DNA from: Paenibacillus tianjinensis
Lineage (GTDB): Bacteria; Bacillota; Bacilli; Paenibacillales; Paenibacillaceae
Assembly: GCF_017086365.1 (NCBI RefSeq)
Contig: NZ_CP070969.1
Location: forward strand, 372,001-436,000
Direction of reading: 5' to 3'
Length of the DNA stretch: 64,000 nucleotides
Shown here one piece after another: positions 52,668 to 61,008 of this stretch. The notes beneath the pieces are model-generated. The model did no database searches. It saw only the letters and a program-made list of their open reading frames with translations, and was not told the origin of the DNA. Every line of letters begins with the position of its first letter. The stretch's first letter is position 1. Both the position numbers and the translations under genes were made by a program.

Positions 52668-53543
52668 GTGAGAAAACTAAAGGTAGCCGCAACACAAATG
52701 AGCTGTTCCGGCGACATTGATGAGAATATCCGCAAGGCTGAAGTCCTGGTTAGAGAAGCGGCGTCACAGGGAGCGCAGATTATTTTGCTGCAGGAGCTGT
52801 TCGAAACACCGTATTTCTGCCAGAAGGAAAAGTCCGACTATTACGCGTATGCTACAGAGCTTGAGCACAACAAAGCCGTGAACCATTTCAAGGCGATCGC
52901 TAAAGAGCTGCAAGTAGTGCTGCCCATCAGCTTTTATGAGAAGAAAAACTATGCGCGTTACAATTCACTGGCGGTGATTGATGCCGACGGAACCGTAATG
53001 GGTAAATACCGCAAGAGTCATATTCCGGACGGTCCCGGATATGAGGAGAAGTTCTACTTCAATCCCGGTGATACCGGCTTCAAGGTATGGAATACCCGCT
53101 ATGCCAAAATCGGCGTGGGCGTCTGCTGGGACCAGTGGTATCCGGAAGCGGCCAGAGTGATGAGCCTGATGGGGGCGGAAATTCTGTTCTACCCGACAGC
53201 CATCGGTTCAGAGCCGCAGGACGGCTCCATTGATTCTAAGGACCACTGGCAGACCTGCATGCTGGGTCATGCGGCGGCGAACCTGATCCCCGTTGTGGCT
53301 TCGAACCGGATTGGTGAAGAAACAGACGAGGAATCCAGCATTAACTTCTACGGCTCCTCGTTCATCGCCGGCCCGCAGGGCAACAAGATTGTCGAAGCCG
53401 GACGGGATGAGCAGGCGGTACTGGTTAGCGAATTCGATCTGGATGCCCTTGAGGTCGGCCGGATTGAATGGGGGATTTTCCGTGACCGCCGTCCCGAGCT
53501 GTACCGGATGATTGCTTCCTATGACGGTGATCTGACGTTTTAA
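52668..53543 (+). CDS. aguB: N-carbamoylputrescine amidase
   Basis: A 291-residue member of the nitrilase superfamily that hydrolyses N-carbamoylputrescine to putrescine, carbon dioxide and ammonia. The catalytic triad is E43 (ILLQELFE), K116 (YRKSHIPD) and C153 (GVGVCWDQWYPEAAR), with the segment PGYEEKFYFNPGDTGF typical of the AguB branch. The start is GTG at 52668 with AAGGAGG 9 bases upstream; longer in-frame starts lack a ribosome site. Second gene of the aguA-aguB operon, followed by a terminator at 53608. Confidence 0.95.
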   Translation: MRKLKVAATQMSCSGDIDENIRKAEVLVREAASQGAQIILLQELFETPYFCQKEKSDYYAYATELEHNKAVNHFKAIAKELQVVLPISFYEKKNYARYNSLAVIDADGTVMGKYRKSHIPDGPGYEEKFYFNPGDTGFKVWNTRYAKIGVGVCWDQWYPEAARVMSLMGAEILFYPTAIGSEPQDGSIDSKDHWQTCMLGHAAANLIPVVASNRIGEETDEESSINFYGSSFIAGPQGNKIVEAGRDEQAVLVSEFDLDALEVGRIEWGIFRDRRPELYRMIASYDGDLTF

Positions 53544-53607
53544 AGGATAAGAATCTATAGGCTTCACCCATAAAACGGCCGTCTCTATGGGGCGGCAATG
53601 ATGTTAT

Positions 53608-53637
53608 AAGGCTATCTCTGCGGAGATGGCCTTTTTT
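53608..53637 (+). terminator. Rho-independent terminator of the agu operon
   Basis: AAGGC.ATCTC pairs with GAGAT.GCCTT around TGCG, followed by a T run. Confidence 0.85.
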
Positions 53638-53730
53638 GTGTACCGGGAGTTTCATATGCGGGGGGCGGCAGTAAATGTTACAATCCATTGATAATATGTC
53701 ATATAATCTAACGTGATTAAGAAAAGTTAA

Positions 53731-53759
53731 TTGTCACCACTGCTTTAATCTGATAAAAT
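53731..53759 (+). promoter_or_regulatory. Sigma-A-type promoter of the amino-acid ABC operon
   Basis: TTGTCA, a 17-base spacer and TAAAAT, 40 bases before the binding-protein start. Confidence 0.6.
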
Positions 53760-53799
53760 CTCTTTAAGTATTTTACAAAAACAGTGGGGGGATTGGAGT

Positions 53800-54615
53800 A
53801 TGGGGATCGGGAAAAAGTGGGCCATGTCAGCTTTAGCTGCATGTTTCGTGCTAACGATGGTGGGCTGCGGCTCAAATAACAATGCGGCAAGTAATGGTGC
53901 AGCGGGTGAAATGATCAAATTCGCCAGTGACGCCAGCTATGCACCGATGGAGTATATGGATACGGACACCATCAAGGGCTTTGACATTGATTTCATCAAA
54001 GCGGTTATGGAAGAAGCGGGGATTAAATACTCGGTAACCAATACCGGCTGGGATACGATGCTTACAAGTGTGAAGCAGGGGACGGAATATCAGGCCGGTC
54101 TTTCTTCCGTATCCATCACAGATGAACGCAAGGAAACCTATGACTACTCCATTCCTTATTTTGAATCGACGAACATGATCATGGTCAAAGAAGGCAGTGA
54201 CATTAAGAACGCTCTGGACCTGAAGGATAAAGTGGTAGCGGTTCAGGGGGCTACGACAGCCGATGATCTGATGAGCGGAATCATGGGTGTCGACAACGCC
54301 AACCTGAAACGCTTTGACAGCAATGCAGTGGCGCTGATGGAGCTGAACAGCGGCGGAGCCGATGCGGTTGTAGCGGATATTGCCATCGTGAATGAATATA
54401 TCAAGAACAATCCGAATGAGAAATTGACCGGAATTATTGATAAGGAAAACTTCGGTTCCGAGTACTACGGCATCCTCTATCCTAAAGGCAGTGAATGGAA
54501 AGCCAAGCTCGACCCGGCGATCAAGGCGATCATTGAGAACGGGAAGTATGCGGAAATCTACAAAACATGGTTCGGGGAAGAGCCGGATACGGCCACTCTT
54601 CTGAGCGCGGAGTAA
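53800..54615 (+). CDS. Polar amino acid ABC transporter substrate-binding lipoprotein
   Basis: A 271-residue lipoprotein with lipobox VGC (Cys23) of the SBP_bac_3 family. Family segments include IKFASDASYAPMEYMDTDTIKGFDIDFIKAVMEEAGI, the amino-acid clamp region AGLSSVSITDERKETYDYSIPYFESTNMIMVKEG, and VVAVQGATTADDLM. It captures a polar amino acid, of glutamine, cystine or arginine type, for the permease and ATPase that follow. GGGGGG lies upstream of the ATG. A strong hairpin separates it from the permease gene, which would favour excess binding protein. Confidence 0.92.
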   Translation: MGIGKKWAMSALAACFVLTMVGCGSNNNAASNGAAGEMIKFASDASYAPMEYMDTDTIKGFDIDFIKAVMEEAGIKYSVTNTGWDTMLTSVKQGTEYQAGLSSVSITDERKETYDYSIPYFESTNMIMVKEGSDIKNALDLKDKVVAVQGATTADDLMSGIMGVDNANLKRFDSNAVALMELNSGGADAVVADIAIVNEYIKNNPNEKLTGIIDKENFGSEYYGILYPKGSEWKAKLDPAIKAIIENGKYAEIYKTWFGEEPDTATLLSAE

Positions 54616-54630
54616 GGCGGGGAAACAACA

Positions 54631-54671
54631 AAGCATGCGTAATGATTGCTATTGCGCATGCTTCTTTTTTT
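54631..54671 (+). terminator. Intra-operon terminator between binding-protein and permease genes
   Basis: AAGCATGCGTAAT (54631-54643) and ATTGCGCATGCTT (54651-54663) pair over 13 bp with one G-T pair, followed by CTTTTTTT. It should let only part of the transcripts continue. Confidence 0.85.
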
Positions 54672-54720
54672 GAAGAGAGCAATAGAGAAAGATAGACGCA
54701 GAAGAGAAGGGAAGAGTTCT

Positions 54721-55368
54721 ATGGATTTCAGATTTGACATCATCGTTCATTATTTACCGGTTTTATTGCGAGGGACACTGTTTACGATCGGCGTGTCCAT
54801 CGTCTCGATTCTGTTCGGCTCGATTCTGGGGCTGGGCATCGGATTCGGCAAAATGGCGCCAAAGGCCATCTTCCGCTGGCCCTTTCATTCTTACATTAAC
54901 TTTTTCCGGGGGACGCCGCTGTATGTGCAGATTCTGATCGTACACTTTGGGGTGATTCCTGCTTTTTACGGTACGACTAATGTGCTGCTGACTTCGTTTG
55001 TGGCGCTTTCACTGAACTCGGCCGCTTACTCAGCAGAGATATTCCGTGCAGGTATCCAGTCTATCGATCCGGGGCAGCGTGAAGCGGCCTTATCGCTTGG
55101 AATGACCAAATGGCAGGCGATGCGCTTTATTATTTTGCCGCAGGCGATCAAACGGATGGTTCCGGCGTTCGGGAATGAATTTATTGTTCTGGTCAAGGAT
55201 TCCTCTCTGCTGGCGCTGGTAGCTGCCCCTGAAATCATGTACTGGAGCAACACGATGAAGGGCCAATATCTGCGGATCTGGGAACCGTATCTGACTGCTG
55301 CCCTGATCTATTTCATCCTTACCTATTCCCTCAGCAAGCTGCTCAATTATATCGAACGGAAGGTGTAA
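54721..55368 (+). CDS. Polar amino acid ABC transporter permease
   Basis: A 215-residue HisM/GlnP-type permease with five or so helices, the FFRGTPLYVQILIVHFG segment and the EAA loop (REAALSLGMTKWQAMRFIILPQAIKRMVPAFGNEFIVLVKDSSLL). The ATPase gene follows after 6 bases. The start is the ATG at 54721 with GAAGGGA upstream; an upstream in-frame ATG at 54646 lies within the terminator hairpin. Confidence 0.93.
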   Translation: MDFRFDIIVHYLPVLLRGTLFTIGVSIVSILFGSILGLGIGFGKMAPKAIFRWPFHSYINFFRGTPLYVQILIVHFGVIPAFYGTTNVLLTSFVALSLNSAAYSAEIFRAGIQSIDPGQREAALSLGMTKWQAMRFIILPQAIKRMVPAFGNEFIVLVKDSSLLALVAAPEIMYWSNTMKGQYLRIWEPYLTAALIYFILTYSLSKLLNYIERKV

Positions 55369-55374
55369 GTTCAT

Positions 55375-56106
55375 ATGGAGCCTATTATCTCGGTCAGACA
55401 TTTGCATAAATCCTTCGGAGCCCACAGGGTGCTGACGGATATTAACGTGGATATTCACAGCCGGGAGGTTGTGGTGGTAATCGGACCTTCGGGTTCGGGC
55501 AAATCGACCTTTTTGCGCTGTCTCAATTTGCTGGAGCAGCCGCAGGACGGCGATATCATTATTGAAGGCACTTCCTTGATGGCCAAAAGCACAAGGATTA
55601 ACGATATCCGTACAGAGGTTGGAATGGTGTTCCAGCAGTTCAATCTGTTTCCGCACAAGAAGGTCATCGAGAATATTATGCTGGCACCGATGCAGGTCCG
55701 TAAGTGGCCCGAGGACAAGGCGCGGCAGAAGGCACTGGAGCTGCTGCAGAAGGTAGGCTTAAGCGAAAAGGCAGAGATGTACCCCGCTTCTCTCTCCGGG
55801 GGGCAGTCACAGCGTGTAGCGATCGCCCGGGCGCTTGCCATGGAGCCGAAGATCATGCTCTTTGACGAGCCGACGTCGGCGCTGGATCCGGAAATGGTCG
55901 GCGAAGTGCTTGCCGTAATGAAGGATTTGGCCCGTGAGGGAATGACTATGGTTGTGGTTACCCATGAGATGGGCTTTGCCCGCGAAGTAGGGGACCGGGT
56001 GCTGTTTATGGAGCAGGGGATTGTTGTGGAGGAAGATGCGCCGGAGCGGTTGTTCGGCAATCCGTCACATGAGCGTACCCGGGAATTTTTGTCGAAGGTT
56101 CTGTGA
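55375..56106 (+). CDS. Polar amino acid ABC transporter ATP-binding protein (GlnQ type)
   Basis: A 243-residue ATPase. It has Walker [11 protein letters not shown]-loop [14 protein letters not shown], signature [15 protein letters not shown], Walker [17 protein letters not shown] and H-loop [11 protein letters not shown], all characteristic of amino-acid importers. It drives the permease encoded just upstream. AAGGTG overlaps the end of the permease gene. Confidence 0.95.
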   Translation: MEPIISVRHLHKSFGAHRVLTDINVDIHSREVVVVIGPSGSGKSTFLRCLNLLEQPQDGDIIIEGTSLMAKSTRINDIRTEVGMVFQQFNLFPHKKVIENIMLAPMQVRKWPEDKARQKALELLQKVGLSEKAEMYPASLSGGQSQRVAIARALAMEPKIMLFDEPTSALDPEMVGEVLAVMKDLAREGMTMVVVTHEMGFAREVGDRVLFMEQGIVVEEDAPERLFGNPSHERTREFLSKVL

Positions 56107-56260
56107 AAATCTGGCAAACTAGAATATTACATTTCAATCGGTTATATTAGAAGAGTAGGCGGGAGTGTCGATGAATACACCAGATATCTGTCGAAAGACG
56201 GAGGGGAGGCTCTCTAATATCTTTAGTTATCATAACTTATAATGATAGAAGGAGAATACG

Positions 56261-56707
56261 ATGAGCACATTTAAAAATTGGCTGAACACAACTAAAAGCG
56301 GACTGACTGAACAGGTTAAGAAATTTAAAAATAAAGATTTCATGAATGCGGTCGTTGCGGGCTGCGCTTTAGTGGCTGCTGCAGACGGCAAGATTGAAGA
56401 GGCTGAGAAGAACAAAATGGCCGGATACATGAACCTCAGTAACGAACTCAAGGTATTTGATATGAGAGATGTCATTACCCAGTTTAACTTCTATGTCAGC
56501 AATTTCGAATTCTCCCCGGAGATCGGCAAACAGGAAGCGCTCAAGTCTATCGCTAAATTTAGCGGCAAACCGGAAATCGGCCGCGTCATTGTAGGCGTAT
56601 GCTCTGCCATCGGGGCGGCTGACGGTGATTTTGATGAGCAAGAAAAGGCTGTTGTACGGAATATCTGCAGTGTGCTGGGACTCAGTCCAAGCGAATTCAG
56701 CCTCTAA
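56261..56707 (+). CDS. TerB-family tellurite-resistance/stress protein
   Basis: A 148-residue, all-helical protein of the TerB family. Two acidic, metal-binding motifs repeat: VAAADGKIEEAEKNKM and IGAADGDFDEQEKAVV, with the family ending ICSVLGLSPSEF. TerB is proposed to sit with TerC and TerD proteins in a membrane-linked, calcium-responsive stress complex. AAGGAG precedes the ATG. It heads the Ter cluster, though an ECF-type promoter follows it and may drive the rest separately. Confidence 0.92.
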   Translation: MSTFKNWLNTTKSGLTEQVKKFKNKDFMNAVVAGCALVAAADGKIEEAEKNKMAGYMNLSNELKVFDMRDVITQFNFYVSNFEFSPEIGKQEALKSIAKFSGKPEIGRVIVGVCSAIGAADGDFDEQEKAVVRNICSVLGLSPSEFSL

Positions 56708-56736
56708 GGCCTGCTGGATATTTGCCATTAATTCGA

Positions 56737-56762
56737 TGAAACGAAACAGGTTCTTGACCGTA
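56737..56762 (+). promoter_or_regulatory. ECF-sigma (SigW-like) promoter of the TerD genes
   Basis: TGAAAC (56737-56742), a 16-base spacer and CGTA (56759-56762). This is the form of Bacillus SigW-type promoters, which control the yceCDEFGHI Ter operon in B. subtilis. It lies 70 bases before the first TerD gene, with AT-rich sequence downstream. Confidence 0.7.
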
Positions 56763-56831
56763 TCACTGATATAACATCCTCATGCTAGACTTACAGGCTG
56801 TGATTCTTTTCGGAAACGGAGGTACTTGAAA

Positions 56832-57428
56832 TTGGCTGGAATTAATCTGGTAAAAGGTCAGAAGATTGATTTAACTAAAGGTAATGCCGGGCTGTCGAAT
56901 GTCATTGTAGGTTTGGGCTGGGACCCCGCCGAGCCTGCCCGCGGGTTCTTCGGTGTGAAGAAACAGGCGAATGTGGACTGCGATGCCTCAGCACTGCTGC
57001 TAAGTGAGAACGGCAAGCTGGTCAATAAAACAAATCTTGTATGCTTCCACAACAAACAGAATCCGAACAATTCGGTTGTTCACTCCGGGGACAACCTGAC
57101 CGGTGACGGTGATGGAGACGACGAACAGATCATGGTCAATCTGAAGGCGATCCCTTCCGATGTGCACAAGGTTCTGGTTGTTGTTAATATTTATGATGCC
57201 GTCAACCGCAAGCAGGATTTCGGAATGATCAAATCCGCGTACATCCGGATCATGAATGCTGCAGGCAGCGGCGAGCTGGTCCGGTTTAATCTGACGGATA
57301 ATTACACAGGCTTTACGGCGCTTATCTGCGGGGAGCTTTACCGCCATGGCGAGGAATGGAAATTCGCGGCGATCGGTGAAGGATCCCATGCAGCACATAT
57401 TAATCAACTGGCTGAACGATACATCTAA
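56832..57428 (+). CDS. TerD-family protein, first copy
   Basis: A 198-residue TerD-domain protein. The fold starts [29 protein letters not shown] non-standard insert [10 protein letters not shown] is followed by [11 protein letters not shown], which replaces the usual FDLDxSxFLL. The calcium loop [15 protein letters not shown] is intact. TerD domains bind two calcium ions and act in stress tolerance. The start is TTG at 56832 with GGAGG 9 bases upstream, in preference to the TTG at 56826, only 3 bases away. It is the first of four TerD-type genes in a row. Confidence 0.9.
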   Translation: MAGINLVKGQKIDLTKGNAGLSNVIVGLGWDPAEPARGFFGVKKQANVDCDASALLLSENGKLVNKTNLVCFHNKQNPNNSVVHSGDNLTGDGDGDDEQIMVNLKAIPSDVHKVLVVVNIYDAVNRKQDFGMIKSAYIRIMNAAGSGELVRFNLTDNYTGFTALICGELYRHGEEWKFAAIGEGSHAAHINQLAERYI

Positions 57429-57454
57429 ATCTAATAGAAGAGAGGTTTCTACTT

Positions 57455-58030
57455 ATGGCGATTAATTTATCTAAGGGACAAAAGATTGATTTGACGAAAT
57501 CCAATCCGGGCTTGACCAAGATTACGGTCGGTCTCGGCTGGGATACCAACAAATATGACGGCGGCAAGGATTTTGACCTTGACGTGTCCGTATTTTTGAC
57601 CAATGCAAGCGGCAAGGTTGCTAAAGAGAGCAACTTCATCTTCTTCAACAATAAGCAGAATGAGAATGGTTCGGTAATTCATACCGGAGATAACCGTACC
57701 GGCGACGGCGAAGGCGATGATGAGCAGATTCAAGTGGATCTTCCTAATATCCCGGCTGACGTGGAGAAGATTGCCTTCACGATCACCATCTATGAAGCTG
57801 AGCAAAGAAGCCAGAACTTCGGACAGGTATCCCGCTCGTATGTACGTATCCTGAACGAAGCCAACGGTGAGGAATTGATCCGGTTCGACCTCGGGGAAGA
57901 CTTCTCCATTGAAACCGGCGTAGTTGTCGGCGAATTGTACCGCAATGCCGGCGAATGGAAATTCAGCGCAATTGGCAGCGGCTACAAGGACGGCCTGGCT
58001 GGCCTTACCCGCGATTACGGATTGCAATAA
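57455..58030 (+). CDS. TerD-family protein, second copy
   Basis: A 191-residue canonical TerD protein: [63 protein letters not shown], and the closing [21 protein letters not shown]. Both calcium-binding acidic clusters are intact. It resembles B. subtilis YceD/YceE and general stress protein 16U-type proteins. GAGAGG precedes the ATG; 26 bases separate it from the first copy and 23 from the third. Confidence 0.95.
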   Translation: MAINLSKGQKIDLTKSNPGLTKITVGLGWDTNKYDGGKDFDLDVSVFLTNASGKVAKESNFIFFNNKQNENGSVIHTGDNRTGDGEGDDEQIQVDLPNIPADVEKIAFTITIYEAEQRSQNFGQVSRSYVRILNEANGEELIRFDLGEDFSIETGVVVGELYRNAGEWKFSAIGSGYKDGLAGLTRDYGLQ

Positions 58031-58053
58031 ATCAGGAAAGAAGGTATTAGCCA

Positions 58054-58635
58054 GTGACAATCAGTCTTTCCAAAGGACAGCGGATCGATCTTACCAAGAC
58101 CAATCCGGGTCTGACGAAAGTGGTAGCAGGGCTAGGCTGGGATACGAACAAATATAGCGGAGGCAAAGACTTTGACCTGGATGCTTCAGCATTCCTGCTG
58201 CATGAGGACGGCAAGGCTAAGGGTGAAGATGACTTCGTATTTTATAACAACCCGAACGGTGGCGCAGGCTCCGTAACGCATTCTGGCGATAACCGTACAG
58301 GTGCAGGCGATGGGGATGACGAGCAGGTGCTTATCGATTTCAGCAAAGTGCCCGCACATATCCAGCGTATTGGGGTTACGGTAACCATTTATGACTATGA
58401 AGCACGCGGCCAGAATTTCGGACAGGTATCCAATGCGTTCGTGCGTGTAGTCGATGCCGGTAATGACCGCGAAATTCTGCGTTATGATCTCGGCGAGGAT
58501 TTTTCAACCGAGACGGCAGTTGTATTCTGCGAGTTTTACCGTCATGGTGCGGACTGGAAATTCCAGGCGGTAGGCAGCGGCTTTACCGGCGGTCTCAGCG
58601 CATTATGCAGAAACTATGGGCTGGATGCGCAATAG
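58054..58635 (+). CDS. TerD-family protein, third copy
   Basis: A 193-residue canonical TerD protein: [64 protein letters not shown] and [22 protein letters not shown]. The calcium sites are intact. The start is GTG at 58054 with GAAGG upstream. A hairpin with a T run follows 18 bases after the stop, so the next gene may be expressed at a lower level. Confidence 0.94.
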   Translation: MTISLSKGQRIDLTKTNPGLTKVVAGLGWDTNKYSGGKDFDLDASAFLLHEDGKAKGEDDFVFYNNPNGGAGSVTHSGDNRTGAGDGDDEQVLIDFSKVPAHIQRIGVTVTIYDYEARGQNFGQVSNAFVRVVDAGNDREILRYDLGEDFSTETAVVFCEFYRHGADWKFQAVGSGFTGGLSALCRNYGLDAQ

Positions 58636-58652
58636 CAGCATTAGTCGGCTTC

Positions 58653-58685
58653 AAAGGCGGGATCCTCAGTGATCCTGCCCTTTTT
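58653..58685 (+). terminator. Imperfect terminator between the third and fourth TerD genes
   Basis: AAAGGCGGGATC and GATCCTGCCCTT form a stem of about 11 pairs with one mismatch and one wobble, followed by TTTT. Confidence 0.7.
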
Positions 58686-58729
58686 ATACAGTAAAAGCTA
58701 TTAGTTAAAGGTTAAAGGTGGCTTAACCA

Positions 58730-60025
58730 ATGAGCGTAGAAGCAGTGAAAGGTCAGAAGATTGATCTGACCCGCGGGAACCCCGGACTTAAATCTCTCAC
58801 CGTAGAGATCGGCTGGCGTGCTCCGGCATCAATGGAAATTGATGCTTCTGCTTTTTTACTGGGAGCACAGGCAAAAGTAAGCAGCGATGAGGATCTGATC
58901 TTTTATAATAATCCTGTTACACCTTATATCAGCTATAAGGATATACCGGTTGCCGAATCAAGCGGCCTAAAGCATTTCGATATCGAACTGGACAAGGTCC
59001 CCACTGAAACAATGAGGATCGCATTTGCAATTACACTTTATAACGGTGAGAGCCGAAATCAGATGTTCGGGCAAATGGGAGATGCTCATTGCCGGATTCT
59101 GAACCGGGCAACCGGGGAAGAAATCATGCGATGTAATCTTGGAAATCATTTCTCTGTGGAAACGGCTGTTGTAGTAGGGGAATTATATAGATATAACAGT
59201 GATTGGAAATTCAGCGCTATTGTAGCTGGTTTTGACGGCGGGCTTAAGGCGTTATGCGGGAACTATGGCATTGAGGTGGAGGACGAGCCTGCTTCTCCTG
59301 AACCGAAGGGTCCGGGACCATCCCCTGAGCCGAAGCCAGCCTCTAGGTCGGGGACTACTCCGCCATCTCCGGCAGCGCACGTACCGCCAGTCCTGGCGGA
59401 CAGTGCCCCCGCGCCAGCGCTTTATCTCAATCTGAAGAAGATTGAACTGAAGAAAAAAGGCGATTCGATTAATCTGAAGAAATCTGCCGCCGGTCTCGGG
59501 GAAGTGCTTATTAATCTGAACTGGAACCAGCGGCAAGGCGGAGGATTGTTCGGCCGCAAGGGCGGCGTAGATTTAGATCTCGCTTGCCTGTATGAATTGA
59601 AGGATGGAAGAAAAGGTGTTGTTCAGGCACTGGGTAATGCTTTTGGCAATCTTCAGCAGCCGCCTTATGTGATGCTGGATGGCGATGACCGCACCGGCTC
59701 CGTGAAATCAGGCGAGAATCTGCGGATCAACGGCAGCAGGGTTGCCGAGATCAGGCGGGTCCTGATCTTTGCTTTTATCTATCAGGGAGTTACCCATTGG
59801 TCTGAAGCAGATGGTGTTGTTACGATTCATCAAGGCGATGGACCGGATATTATCGTGAATCTGGACGAGCATAACAACCGCAAAGGGATGTGTGCGATTG
59901 CGCTTATACAGAACGTCGGTGATGAAACATTCAGTATTGAGCGGCTCGTGCAGTATTTCAGCGGCCATAGGGATATGGATCAGGCCTATGGATGGGGATT
60001 GCGCTGGGTAGCGGGCAGCAAATAA
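58730..60025 (+). CDS. TerD-TerA fusion protein with degenerate first domain
   Basis: A 431-residue two-domain protein. The N-terminal TerD-like domain (1 to about 180) keeps [24 protein letters not shown] and MEIDASAFLLG but has lost the calcium loop: the GDNxTGxGxGDDE stretch is replaced by YKDIPVAESSGLKHFDIEL. A Pro/Glu/Ala-rich linker follows (about 185-225). The C-terminal half is TerA-like, with GGVDLDLACLYELKDG and LDGDDRTGSVKSGENLRI, then IFAFIYQGVTHWSEADGVVTI and a CAIALIQN end. It probably binds TerD partners through the degenerate domain. AAAGGTGG precedes the ATG; terC follows after 28 bases. Confidence 0.85.
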   Translation: MSVEAVKGQKIDLTRGNPGLKSLTVEIGWRAPASMEIDASAFLLGAQAKVSSDEDLIFYNNPVTPYISYKDIPVAESSGLKHFDIELDKVPTETMRIAFAITLYNGESRNQMFGQMGDAHCRILNRATGEEIMRCNLGNHFSVETAVVVGELYRYNSDWKFSAIVAGFDGGLKALCGNYGIEVEDEPASPEPKGPGPSPEPKPASRSGTTPPSPAAHVPPVLADSAPAPALYLNLKKIELKKKGDSINLKKSAAGLGEVLINLNWNQRQGGGLFGRKGGVDLDLACLYELKDGRKGVVQALGNAFGNLQQPPYVMLDGDDRTGSVKSGENLRINGSRVAEIRRVLIFAFIYQGVTHWSEADGVVTIHQGDGPDIIVNLDEHNNRKGMCAIALIQNVGDETFSIERLVQYFSGHRDMDQAYGWGLRWVAGSK

Positions 60026-60053
60026 TTTTATTTTTCCGGAGGCGCAAAGCGAG

Positions 60054-60797
60054 ATGGATTGGTTTAGTGATTTTTTTAGAAGCATCAGTGATAATTATGG
60101 ACATTTCTTTTCCTGGAGTGATATAGCCGGAACGCTTTCTGACCCGGTGAGCTGGGGAATTATCGGCAGTCTGGTTCTGCTGGAAGGGCTGCTCTCTGCC
60201 GATAACGCGCTTGTACTTGCGGTCATGGTCCGGCATTTGCCGAAGGAGCAGCAGAAGAAGGCGTTGTTTTACGGGATTTTGGGAGCTTATTTGTTCAGAT
60301 TCCTGGCCATTGGCCTTGGGACGTATTTAATTGAATTTACTCTCGTCAAAGTTCTGGGCGCCCTGTACCTCTTTTACATCGCTTATAAAGGATTATTTAA
60401 AGGCGGCGGTGAAGACGGGCATACGGAGAACAAAGGCACCTCTTTCTGGAAGACGGTACTCCTTGTTGAACTAATGGATATTGCTTTTAGTATTGACAGT
60501 GTTATTGCAGCCTTCGGTCTGAGCAGCGAAGTATGGGTGCTCTTCCTGGGCGGTATTCTCGGCGTACTCATGATGCGTGGCGTAGCCCAAGTGTTCCTGA
60601 AGCTGATTGCCAGATTCCCGGAGCTGGAGCAGGCTGCATTCCTGCTCATTGCCATTATTGCCGCTAAGATGCTGGCCGGAGCCTTTGGATTTGAAATGCC
60701 GCATGTGGTGTTCTTTACCATTCTGATTGCGGTCTTTGTGGGTACTATTCTGTACAGTTCTGCGAAGAAAAAGAAGGAAATCGACAAGGAAGCCTAA
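60054..60797 (+). CDS. TerC-family integral membrane protein
   Basis: A 247-residue polytopic membrane protein of the TerC family. Conserved membrane acidic motifs are present: ADNALVLAVMVRHLP near residue 49 and ELMDIAFSIDSVIAAFGLS near 139, with about seven helices and a basic C-terminus (SAKKKKEID). The family includes manganese exporters and the anchor of Ter complexes. The position inside the Ter cluster argues for the latter. GGAGG lies 11 bases before the ATG. Confidence 0.93.
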   Translation: MDWFSDFFRSISDNYGHFFSWSDIAGTLSDPVSWGIIGSLVLLEGLLSADNALVLAVMVRHLPKEQQKKALFYGILGAYLFRFLAIGLGTYLIEFTLVKVLGALYLFYIAYKGLFKGGGEDGHTENKGTSFWKTVLLVELMDIAFSIDSVIAAFGLSSEVWVLFLGGILGVLMMRGVAQVFLKLIARFPELEQAAFLLIAIIAAKMLAGAFGFEMPHVVFFTILIAVFVGTILYSSAKKKKEIDKEA

Positions 60798-60943
60798 AAG
60801 TCACAGCAGTTTCTAGGAAGGGCTACCTCCACAGGGAAGGTGGAGTGCTCCCTCCCGGGTAATCGTATATGTAGCAGTTTGGCCTTTGCTTGTATTGGAG
60901 AAAGCCGGAAGCCGTCCCCGATAGGACGGCTTAACCGGTCTGC

Positions 60944-60975
60944 AGCTCTCTATAAGGAGAGGCTATTCTTTTTTT
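60944..60975 (+). terminator. Hairpin with T tract in the 210-bp gap between terC and the CitE-like gene
   Basis: AGCTCTC (60944-60950) pairs with GAGAGGCT (60957-60964), one bulge, then a T-rich run to 60975. Upstream are two more hairpins: CTCCAC/GTGGAG near 60830 and a perfect AAGCCGTCC/GGACGGCTT at 60909-60932. The region is structured RNA without a gene and could reduce read-through into the enzyme genes. It did not match the yybP-ykoY manganese riboswitch seen near some terC genes. Confidence 0.6.
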
Positions 60976-61008
60976 GAAATAGAAGGATTGATTTAGGGGG
61001 AACCGCCT

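Noticed and set aside
60798-61008. yybP-ykoY manganese riboswitch near terC
   Set aside because: The structured RNA lies after terC, not before it, and the conserved riboswitch sequences are absent.
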